Of a DNA stretch of 64,000 bases, positions 57,301 through 64,000 are shown one piece after another. The DNA is from Ceriagrion tenellum (Eukaryota; Arthropoda; Insecta; Odonata; Coenagrionidae), in assembly GCA_963169105.1 (NCBI GenBank), contig OY720636.1, positions 78,976,123 to 79,040,122 on the forward strand. The letters are read 5' to 3'. The notes under the pieces were generated by a model. The model saw only the letters and a list, made by a program, of their open reading frames with translations. It was not told where the DNA came from and ran no database searches. Position numbers and translations under genes: made by a program. Within the stretch, counting starts at the first letter, position 1. Each line of letters starts with the position of its first letter.

Positions 57301-59379
57301 GGCTAATGAATGAATTGAGTCTTAGAGTAGTGGGAGATGAATTACCAGGTGTTTCAGAAGATTTCCTCTTGGTGGTATTTTTCTTAGAAATTGACGGAGA
57401 GTCCTGGCTGGATAACGGTGTGTGGGTACTGGAGATAGAAGCTGGTCTCGTTAACTGCTGAGACTGTAGCTGATTTTCCATATCTAATTTAGGAAACAAT
57501 GATTGAAGTTAGAATTTTCCATCATTATAATGCATAAATATATCATTATAAAAATGAAATAGTAGTCAAAATAAATCTTTGATTCCACAAGAACCTTATT
57601 TTCAGTCAAAAATTTCACAAATAGCATCATCTTCAAGTGTAAAAAGTCACTTATGCCTATTCAAAACTTCTGGTTCCACAAATAATATTCAATTCAATTC
57701 TTTATTCACCAGTAGACAAAAATACATTTGTATAGGTTTCGTCATAGCATACATAAGCATTTAGTCAAAGCATATCATGGCGATCAAAGTCTTATACAAT
57801 TATCATCAATAAACTCGGTGACAGAATAGGAGCATTTCTGCTGTGGAAATTTTCTTTGATTTCTAATTCGTATCTTTTAATTGATTCAATACCCGTAAAG
57901 TACAATAACATTTCATGGTAAATTTTGGTCCCACTAGCTAATGGGCTTCTGGCTGACAACCTTCTCTTATGAGGAATAACATGAATATTTGAGTAGCCCC
58001 TAGTGGAATAATTGTGAACACTATTGTTTAGAGTGCATAAATGATGATTAGATTTAAGGAACAATGGGCACAAGATGGTTGTTTTGACACAGGTTCGGTT
58101 AGTTTATTTTGCAGGGTTCAGGTTGCACTAAAGATAGTTTCTGCGGTTCTAAACAATTGCACACTTTTATTTTTACCGCATATGAATCATCATCCACTGG
58201 CAAGTCAAATATCAGTAGCAAAGCATTTTTTACTGGTTCCAAAGATACAATGGAAAAATAATACGTTTGCACATAGGCAAAGGGAGAATATTGACTACAT
58301 CCGTGATGTGCCACTTGAATTACTAACAATTATTTTCTTCATGTGTAGGTATTTATTTCATTTATGAACTGAACATGATAGAATCAATTGATCTGATTCC
58401 CATATCCTCTCAACTTTCTGTTAAAACTAGTTAATAACCCATCACTGGTCTTCACGAAGGGTTAGACACTCCTAACAATTTCAATGACTATGTGAGAGAC
58501 TCGAGCTACAATACAAGAGAGAAAAATATATTCCCTTTAATCCAAAGCAGGTAAGCGAAGTATCCTGGAGTAAGATGAATACCAAAAAAATACAGAGAAA
58601 CACCAACTAAAATATTACTCAACGAATCACCCTTCTGATCACCGCATTCCATGGAATTTTCAACTAAATTATAATACTCAAGTGACTTTTTTCTGCTTCA
58701 AAAGTAATCCTACACCTATCCGGACATTTTCATAGATAGATAGGCCCACACCGAGCAATGAATTTAGATTTTTCAAGAATCACTATTAATTCATTACCCA
58801 GTAAAAATCCATTTACTCTTGCGTGAGAGCTTGAGAACTTTCAAATATACACAAAAAATTAATGAGACCGACCAGCAGTGCAATGTATCTACTGAAAAGT
58901 GAGCTCCCAATGAGTGAAAGACCAGCTTTTAAACAGAAATATCAACTAAATAAATAAGACGATTCGGCATTGTAACTAAATAAAGAGATCAATTGCCAGA
59001 AGAAAGATTTCATCTACAAGCCTTCTCGAAAACGTACCGGCAACTGCCTGAAGATGATAAATTTTTTTCAAAAGGTATCGCCTTTCTTCTTGGACAATCA
59101 CGAGTTTTTCCTGGAGCTGGGAAACTTGGTCACAAATCGCCGCATTTTCCTAGGAGAGAGAGTATATTACCCATAAAAAAAATACGTGGCCCAGGGCGAA
59201 CATAAAACACAGTTATTCTAAATAAATAAGCGTGTACCGTATTTACTTACAAAAACCATGTTTTTAACATATCTTTTCAGTTTCTTGTACTTCTTCTCGT
59301 ATTTAGCATTTAACATCATGCTGCTGTCTTCTAAATTTGCATCTCGGTAATCATCAGCTGGGAGATAGACATACGACAT
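50989..59379 (-). CDS. TBRG1: Transforming growth factor beta regulator 1 (TBRG1-like), complete
   Basis: Nuclear growth-regulatory FYR-domain protein; in mammals TBRG1/NIAM acts in p53- and ARF-linked growth control. Exons (minus): 59379-59251, 59149-59038, 57483-57268, 55451-55306, 55184-55039, 53320-53089, 51330-50989. All are GT-AG with consistent phase, 1323 nt, 440 residues plus stop, close to the vertebrate length of about 410. Domains: charged N-terminal coiled-coil-like region with KYEKKYKKLKRYVKNMVF and ENAAICDQVSQLQEKL (residues about 27-80); Ser/Thr/Lys-rich linker with KKNTTKRKSS, NLS-like; FYRN with FPIVLGGLTVHSLGE (about 185-201); FYRC with GYHTEELIYPVGFCSTRVYG and FFGFSHPTIQNLIQSSPGTR (about 202-327); C-terminal tail with LSFEALQRSI and an acidic run. 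Head to head with SLC25A46. The first ATG of the exon was taken as start. Confidence 0.92.
52357..52428 (+). repeat. tRNA-like SINE fragment
   Basis: gcctgggtagcttaattggt contains an A-box-like sequence (tagcttaattgg) and gggtatgatttcagtc sits at B-box distance. No cloverleaf forms; decayed. Confidence 0.35.
52791..53030. repeat. Possible half of a piggyBac-like TTAA element
   Basis: TTAACCCTTTCAGAGCC near 52791 resembles the left ends at 43380 and 23786, and an internal palindrome ACGAGATATCGTCG near 53020 recalls the GATATATC palindromes of the 43.4-kb element. The right end was not found. Confidence 0.3.
53089..53320 (-). CDS. TBRG1: TBRG1 exon with FYRC C-terminal half
   Basis: Acceptor atcccag, donor gtataaaa. 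Encodes FEIVADSDLDAPLVGHSASQ, CHLLLLRHINRALG, and PEFFGFSHPTIQNLIQSSPG, TRKC..YKWIKFE, the end of FYRC and the strongly conserved FFGFSHP.I.NLIQS block. Confidence 0.93.
53321..54477. other. TBRG1 intron, nothing recognised
   Basis: AT-rich intron on the 3' side of a MITE fragment. No structure was seen. Confidence 0.45.
54478..54660. mobile_element. Half copy of the long-TIR MITE
   Basis: From gcacgccacagtgacactgg through aaagctttttcaaaaatttc to cccagaattcacttgaataactctcaaatt it matches the inverted right arm and adjoining interior of 36509-37101. The outer CAGGGTGTCCC end is missing (the edge reads cctataattggcacgcc), so it is truncated at both sides. Confidence 0.8.
55039..55184 (-). CDS. 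TBRG1: TBRG1 exon with FYRC N-terminal half
   Basis: Acceptor ctcctcag, donor gtattgtg. Encodes VVSDRSGYHTEELIYPVGFC and then STRVYGSLKDPERKCVYTCK ILDGGSSP. 'YPVGF.STR.Y.S..DP...C.Y.C.I.DGG..P' is the FYRC signature. Confidence 0.94.
55306..55451 (-). CDS. TBRG1: TBRG1 exon with FYRN
   Basis: Acceptor tgccaag (a second AG three bases further in keeps frame), donor gtaatgaa. Encodes EIAKVNPKMKKAVMTKMKKI and then VQPIPLDITGRPVFPIVLGG LTVHSLGE, the FYRN core. Confidence 0.92.
55452..56081. other. TBRG1 intron, nothing recognised
   Basis: AT-rich intron. Confidence 0.45.
56082..56335 (+). mobile_element. LINE 3' end fragment
   Basis: Collinear with the reverse complement of 25590-25810 (atacactgccgaacagataggtacaaaaac, gcgaccacaataaaaactgagctcctc, caccatttcacctccaaaa, cccaagcggcggctc). 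Ends near gaatgtagatgaag, like the (TGTAGA) tail of the family. It encodes only the last RT residues (NSFFPCTISDHN-like). Confidence 0.75.
57268..57483 (-). CDS. TBRG1: TBRG1 linker exon
   Basis: Acceptor aaattag, donor gtattcca. Encodes MENQLQSQQLTRPASISSTH and then a Ser/Thr-rich, Lys-rich stretch (KKNTTKRKSSETPGNSSPTT). Poorly conserved linker; the call rests on exact phase agreement with both neighbours and the splice sites. The donor could be nearby, but the one chosen restores frame. Confidence 0.75.
57690..58370 (-). mobile_element. LINE reverse-transcriptase C-terminal fragment
   Basis: The minus strand 58073-57792 encodes LNNSVHNYSTRGYSNIHVIP and then HKRRLSARSPLASGTKIYHE and a C-terminal helix region, the 'Y.TR....H.......S..Y.G.K.YN.LP' end of LINE reverse transcriptases. 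The catalytic centre is not present. Located in the TBRG1 intron between exons 2 and 3. Confidence 0.55.
58371..59037. other. TBRG1 intron, nothing recognised
   Basis: Short AT-rich intron piece before exon 2. Confidence 0.45.
59038..59149 (-). CDS. TBRG1: TBRG1 exon 2
   Basis: Acceptor ctcctag, donor gtacgttt. Encodes ENAAICDQVSQLQEKLVIVQ and then EERRYLLKKIYHLQAVA, a helical segment almost invariant in the family. Confidence 0.93.
59251..59379 (-). CDS. TBRG1: TBRG1 exon 1 with start codon
   Basis: ATG at 59379-59377, donor gtaagta. Encodes MSYVYLPADDYRDANLEDSS and then MMLNAKYEKKYKKLKRYVKN MVF. No other in-frame ATG occurs close upstream, and the KY..KY..LK motif just before the donor matches the family. 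Confidence 0.9.
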
Positions 59380-59590
59380 TTTCCAAGCTATTAAAGATAA
59401 TGTAGAGCGAATTTATCGCGCATAACTACGATGAAATTAGGAAGCGGATTTTCACAAATAGTTTTTTATCGAATGATAACAATCGCTATTCGGGCTTCAA
59501 TTGTCTTCATAAAAAAATACCTCGTGAAATGTTACCACATCCTGAAGTTACCGGATTTATATTTAGTTGGCTACACTGCGAAGATGTAGT
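59380..59590. promoter_or_regulatory. Putative bidirectional promoter, TBRG1 / SLC25A46
   Basis: Only 211 bp separate the two divergent start codons, so both promoters and 5' UTRs must lie here unless untranslated first exons exist. No TATA box was evident in either direction. Shared control of the two genes is inference from the spacing. Confidence 0.6.
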
Positions 59591-59768
59591 ATGGCAGGAA
59601 TGGAGGAATATCGGCTGCGTTCTCAGCCGCATTACAAATCCGATGTGGATCTTGACGACGCCGCTGGCCAAGTTAATTATTACACTGGATCATACGGCAG
59701 GATAGGAGAACCTGATATTGACCGCAGACCTGACACTCTGCCCATTGATGATGGTGTATCCTCAAATG
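59591..59768 (+). CDS. SLC25A46: SLC25A46 exon 1
   Basis: Encodes the cytosolic N-terminal tail, ending RRPDTLPIDDGVSSN plus one base. Start chosen as the first in-frame ATG after an upstream stop-free leader. Confidence 0.85.
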
Positions 59769-60404
59769 GTGAGTAACGCATGACTGAGGGGAAAAAGTGC
59801 TATCAGGCCTCAAGGAGAAGCATTTTTAACTATTGCTAACCCTCTATGGGATATTAACCCACACAATTCTCAATAAAATCTCTCTCTTCACAGAATTAAT
59901 CGTAAGAAGATATGTTAGCTTGGGCGTGAACTTGGCAAGTTTGGTTGCAGAGAATCTTCTTAGTCACCCATTTGTTGTTCTGCGAAGACAGTGTCAGGTT
60001 AGTGTCTTAACTGTTCGGTATTTTGTTTCGAAATATCGCGTACATTATTCTAGCAAGTCTTACGTACCTTCCTAGTCATTCACTTTGTCTGTAGTGTTTT
60101 TGGCGGATTTAATATCTATTCTCCTCGCCAAAGTATTATGCTAGAAAGTTATAACTTTTGTGATGAATAGTCCTTGTTTTAATCTTATCAATTGATGAAG
60201 AGTTAATGCCATCGGTCATTTTCAGGTAAATGCCAATTCGATTCGATACCACATTATCCCCATCACTTTGGTGCCTGTGGTTGTGAAACTTCAGCAGCGA
60301 CAGGGTTTGGGTGCGTTATGGAAAGGAGTTGGAAGCGTCCTGCTCGTCCGTGGAGTGACTCTAGCCCTTGAAGATGTTCTCTCCAAGTTCACGCCTTGGC
60401 CAAA
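59591..60404 (+). CDS. SLC25A46: SLC25A46 homologue, first three exons (continues past window)
   Basis: Mitochondrial outer-membrane member of the solute carrier 25 family. The vertebrate protein works in membrane dynamics and contact with cristae and fusion machinery; transport is not established. Exons: 59591-59768 (ATG at 59591; donor gtgagtaa), 59894-59997, 60226-60404 (donor gtgaga), phases consistent. Residues 1-59 are a polar acidic N-terminus (MAGMEEYRLRSQPHYKSDVD). Residues 60-154 are carrier-fold sequence: RRYVSLGVNLASLVAENLLS, HPFVVLRRQCQV, LWKGVGSVLLVRGVTLALED and LSKFTPWP. The 'HP..VLRRQCQVN' and 'LWKG.GS' blocks identify SLC25A46. Later exons were not found before 64000. A second ATG at 59600 (residue 4) is possible. 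Confidence 0.9.
59894..59997 (+). CDS. SLC25A46: SLC25A46 exon 2
   Basis: Acceptor cttcacag, donor gttagtg. Encodes ELIVRRYVSLGVNLASLVAE and then NLLSHPFVVLRRQCQ, the first transmembrane helix and its HPF...RRQCQ loop. Confidence 0.93.
60226..60404 (+). CDS. SLC25A46: SLC25A46 exon 3
   Basis: Acceptor ttttcag, donor gtgagaaa. Encodes VNANSIRYHIIPITLVPVVV and then GLGALWKGVGSVLLVRGVTL ALEDVLSKFTPWP and two bases of the next codon. Confidence 0.93.
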
Positions 60405-61178
60405 GTGAGAAAAATGTTAGAAAAGTTGCATAACCTGTTTAGGTTTTTCTTACCATTCCATTATATTTGTGGTGAATGGACTAAATACTGAATACATTAT
60501 ATCCTGCGAGCCATTTCATGGGTGTGTGGCGGAGGGACTGCCGGCTTGCATGTTGTTGCATGATATGGAGTACTGTTGAGTTAATACTTACTTACTTCGG
60601 CCCTAGGGTATGCTATTTAATTTTCCCTGATGAAGGTCATCTACTTCAGTCTTAAAGCAGAGAGGCCTAACTCCTTAAGTTGTTCCCCATGTTGGGCTCT
60701 TACGTCTTCTCCTTTTCCTTGTCTTTTTCACCTGAGATGATTCCTTTGGAAAGGCTTGGGATGGAAGAAGTATGGAATTTAGCATTGTTCTCTCAAGCTA
60801 TATCCACCCAGGGTGATAATCACTGGATACTGGCAACATGATACTCGACAACATCACCACTGGATACACCAATTTGGGTGGATGTTTCTATGAGGGGTCC
60901 CACTTTTGACATTTTTTAACAGGCGATTCTGACGATGTACACGGATAGTTTATACCTCATTTTAAAGAGGAAGAATGCAGAATTGTAAATATAACACCTT
61001 TTTCACCAGATTTTAAGTACTTTAGGCAAAATTTTTCATCAAAATTCACCTACTCTCTGCTTGATACCCTTGCACTTGGAAGCCATATTTCCGTGTTTCC
61101 AAAGTTTCCACCCGAGGGAAAACACTTCTTTCACGTCTTTCATATTCCCGCCACCCCCCCACCCAACAAGCTTGCAGG
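60405..61178. other. SLC25A46 intron start with a LINE 3' end
   Basis: Contains the LINE 3' end at 60492-60570; otherwise no exon was recognised. Confidence 0.45.
60492..60570 (-). repeat. LINE 3' terminus (third copy of the family)
   Basis: atacattatatcctgcgagc followed by catgggtgtgtggcggaggg parallels 25590-25640 and the reverse complement of 56280-56330. Confidence 0.5.
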
Positions 61179-61850
61179 TGTGGGAGAATTTAAAACACTT
61201 AGTAATATTCCACAACAATTTATTTTCCCAACCGGTTTCGACACTAATGAGCCATTTTCAAGGGTACAATTATCAAAGTTTTTGGGAGGTGCGCCACATA
61301 TATATCAAATTCTCAAAGGAGGGAGGGGGGGTGGGTTTAAGGTGGTTTTAAAGGGAGGGTTTAAGTAAAAAGGGGGGGAGGAACGGAGGATAGGGAGGGA
61401 GGGTGAGTGTATTGCGAGGAAGCAACCGTCAAGGTGAGAGAAGGGACTGTGTGTAGCACAGGGGTAAACGGAGAATATTGAAAAACAGAGCAGTCATTTA
61501 AAAGCACAACATCAGGGACACCTTTTCTCGTACTAATTTCAAAATTCTCTAAAAAAATCCAGTTTAAAACCTTTTTCATTAACATGTAAAACCTTCAGTG
61601 TAAAATTACATTGGTGACCAGTTTCAATTATATGCTTAGCAAAACCTGATTTTGGGTCATTATTAAGTATATATTTCATATGTTCTTCCACTCTGGTAGC
61701 AAATTTGCGACCAGTTAGTACCCTTGACCAGTTTATACCCTTTGTGACCAGAATTGTACCCTTGAAAATGACACATTAGCGTCAAAACCGGTTGGGAAAA
61801 TAAATCGTTGTGGAATATTACTTGGTGTTTTAAATTCTCCCACGATATGT
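61179..61850 (-). mobile_element. Penelope-like element remnant: endonuclease fragment between inverted repeats
   Basis: The arms at 61179-61280 and 61740-61850 are inverted copies (gtgggagaatttaaaacac, aatattccacaac, ttattttcccaaccggttt, cattttcaagggtacaatt). Between them the minus strand 61720-61480 reads GRKFATRVEEHMKYILNNDP and then HIIETGHQCNFTLKVLHVNE KGFKLDFFRE..., the part of a GIY-YIG endonuclease after the YIG motif ('GR.F..R..EH', 'H....GH', 'L....K...L...E'). A frameshift follows near 61550. The arms read CTTGAAAATG...GTCGAAACCGG on the minus strand, a decayed hammerhead-like core. Confidence 0.75.
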
Positions 61851-62116
61851 TATTCCACCAGGTAGAGCCATCAACAGTTGAAAAAAAACCTTGCAGGCCT
61901 CTGGAGTGAAACGGGTGCTGGGTTGGGACAGTAGGTGACCTCGAAATGACCATTTTCCAACCTTTTAATGCCATTTCTGTCACTTTTGAGGTCGATTTTC
62001 TCCATTTTATACTTCTCTTTCAACCGCTTAAGGCCTTATTCTGCTTTTTTCCACTCCGCTCTTTTACGTTTTACATGTCTTTTTTGCCATTTTCCCACAT
62101 CTTACTAGCCGCTTTC
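61851..62116. other. Pyrimidine-rich flank of the satellite
   Basis: Contains repeated ccattttcc/ccttt motifs also seen on the far side of the array (63540-63700). No gene. Confidence 0.4.
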
Positions 62117-63531
62117 TCCCATTCTCCAACCATCTCCTGACAGATTTTTCTAAGAAAATATACCGCTTTACATGGCTCCAGGTCATACATTTTCCCTTAT
62201 AATCACCAACCGTCTCAAGGGAGATTTTTTTTCTAGAGAATATAAGTTTATATATGCCTCCACCTCCTATATTTACCGTTATAATCACCAACCGTCTCAA
62301 GGGAGATTTTTTTCTTGAGAATTTGCATTTCTACATGCCTCCACCTCCTATTTTTACCCTTATAATCACCAACCGTCTTGAGGGAGATTTTTTTCTTCAT
62401 AATATACCTTTCTACATGCCTCCACCTCCTATATTTCCCATTATATCCACAAACCATCTCAAGGGAGATTTTTTTCTTGAGAATATGCATTTCTACATGC
62501 CTCCACCTCCTATTTTTACCCTTATAATCACCAACCGTCTTGAGGGAGATTTTTTCTTCATAATATACCTTTCCACATGCCTCCATCTCCTATATTTCCC
62601 GTTATAATCACCAACCGTTCAAGGGAGATTTTTTTCTTGAGAATATGCATTTCTACATGCCTCCACCTCCTATTTTTACCCTTATAATCACCAACCGTCT
62701 TGAGGGAGATTTTTTTCTTCATAATATACCTTTCTACATGCCTCCACCTCCTATATTTCCCATTATATCCACAAACCGTCTCAAGGGAGATTTTTTTCTT
62801 GAGAATATGCATTTCTACATGCCTCCACCTCCTATTTTTACCCTTATAATCACCAACCGTCTTGAGGGAGATTTTTTTCTTCATAATATACCTTTCTACA
62901 TGCCTCCACCTCCTATATTTCCCATTATATCCACAAACCGTCTCAAGGGAGATTTTTTTCTTGAGAATATGCATTTCTACATGCCTCCACCTCCTATTTT
63001 TACCCTTATAATCACCAACCGTCTTGAGGGAGATTTTTTTCTTCATAATATACCTTTCTACATGCCTCCACCTCCTATATTTCCCATTATATCCACAAAC
63101 CATCTCAAGGGAGATTTTTTTCTTGAGAATATGCATTTCTACATGCCTCCACCTCCTATTTTTACCCTTATAATCACCAACCGTCTTGAGGGAGATTTTT
63201 TTCTTCATAATATACCTTTCTACATGCCTCCACCTCCTATATTTCCCATTATATCCACAAACCATCTCAAGGGAGATTTTTTTCTTGAGAATATGCATTT
63301 CTACATGCCTCCACCTCCTATTTTTACCCTTATAATCACCAACCGTCTTGAGGGAGATTTTTTTCTTCATAATATACCTTTCTACATGCCTCCACCTCCT
63401 ATATTTCCCGTTATAATCACCAACCGTTCAAGGGAGATTTTTTTCTTGAGAATATGCATTTCTACATGCCTCCACCTCCTATTTTTACCCTTACAATCAC
63501 CAACCGTCTCAAGGCAGATTTTTTTCTTGAG
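62117..63531. repeat. Satellite: 81-bp monomers in 162-bp dimers
   Basis: About 17 head-to-tail monomers with consensus blocks ctacatgcctccacctccta, ttttacccttataatcaccaaccgtct and gagggagatttttttctt. Two alternating monomer types (one 'cttcataatatacctttc... cccattatatccacaaacc', the other 'cttgagaatatgcatttc... acccttataatcaccaacc') form a dimer repeating every 161-163 bp (cttgagggag at 62699, 62861, 63023, 63184, 63347). The first units (62117-62290) are diverged, as at typical array edges. Long open frames on both strands are by-products because 81 is a multiple of three. Confidence 0.95.
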
Positions 63532-64000
63532 TCACTAAAATACCATTTTCCCACCTCACGTCACTTCTGTTTCCCCATTTACAGCTTTCCAATATCTTCA
63601 ATTTGCCATTTTCCTCTTTTTTTCACTCATTTTCACCCCGCGTTCTGTCCCACCCCAGCAACCAATTCACTCCACTGGCCCAAAACCTTCTTTACCGGGG
63701 GTGGGAATTACAAATTGTCGCGGTTATCCAGCATTTCTCAGTATGTATGAAAGATGTTAAATTCATTACATCGCTGCGCCATCTACTAAAAATACCCATT
63801 ATGGCCACTGAAACCTTCACCTCCCATTTTCATTTCCCTGTAAAAGTAGTGTTCTCACACTTATCTCCAAAATTTTTCCACTAAAAAATGTCCGATTCCG
63901 TGCACTTTGTACCATTAAAGTTTCATTGAAAACCACTAATTTCTAGGGAGAAAAAAAATTTTTCCCTGGGGACCACTCATCAAAATATCCACCACTAATT
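63532..64000. other. Flank to window end, nothing recognised
   Basis: Pyrimidine-rich then AT-rich sequence. No SLC25A46 exon was seen. Confidence 0.4.

Noticed and set aside
62117..63531. CRISPR-like regular array
   Set aside because: Units are contiguous tandem monomers without unique spacers, in a eukaryotic genome.
62558..63538. Open frames of 297 (+) and 270 (-) codons
   Set aside because: They are produced by the satellite period being a multiple of three, with no start context or domain.

Overview
This is an arthropod nuclear window, most likely insect. It has GT-AG introns of up to about 7 kb, AT-rich non-coding DNA, dense fragments of LINEs, Penelope-like elements (PLEs) and DNA-transposon MITEs, and three conserved animal genes. 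No operons, ribosome-binding sites or CRISPR arrays are present. Most short open reading frames are chance reading frames in introns.

Gene 1 (+, 12326-37625) is the 3' half of a voltage-gated calcium-channel alpha-2/delta subunit. I could join nine exons whose phases all agree, giving about 519 residues up to the stop. The 5' exons (VWA and Cache regions) were not found and probably lie upstream. Gene 2 (-, 59379-50989) is a complete TBRG1-like gene of seven phase-consistent exons and 440 residues, with FYRN and FYRC regions. Gene 3 (+, from 59591) is the first three exons of SLC25A46, the mitochondrial outer-membrane carrier-like protein, and it runs off the right edge. Genes 2 and 3 are head to head with only 211 bp between their start codons, so they probably share a bidirectional promoter. 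Genes 1 and 2 converge across a 13-kb gene-free stretch.

Mobile DNA by region. 1-12.3 kb: a transposon with a decayed transposase, a foldback element made of 22-bp repeats, and an 0.8-kb TIR element. 12.4-37.5 kb (gene 1 introns): piggyBac-like TTAA MITEs, a 348-bp hAT MITE with perfect 8-bp target duplications, several LINE fragments, a tRNA-derived SINE, a nearly complete but broken pogo/Tigger-type element, and a MITE with very long TIRs. 37.6-51 kb: pogo-like, piggyBac-like and CACTA-like MITEs and a PLE with a GIY-YIG endonuclease region. 53-58 kb (gene 2 introns): a MITE half and two LINE fragments. 60.4-64 kb: a LINE 3' end, a PLE endonuclease fragment flanked by inverted repeats, and a satellite of 81-bp monomers in 162-bp dimers.

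The most interesting pattern is a set of palindromic insertions (about 22.8, 29.8, 45.3 and 61.2-61.8 kb, plus a single arm at 21.3 kb). Each carries a hammerhead-ribozyme-like core (CTGANGA, a short hairpin, GAAAC, often followed by GTC) on one or both arms. Three have 11-15-bp flanking direct repeats, and one surrounds a PLE endonuclease fragment. I infer PLE-derived, ribozyme-bearing, target-duplicating palindromes. All assignments come from reading the sequence; no database search was run.
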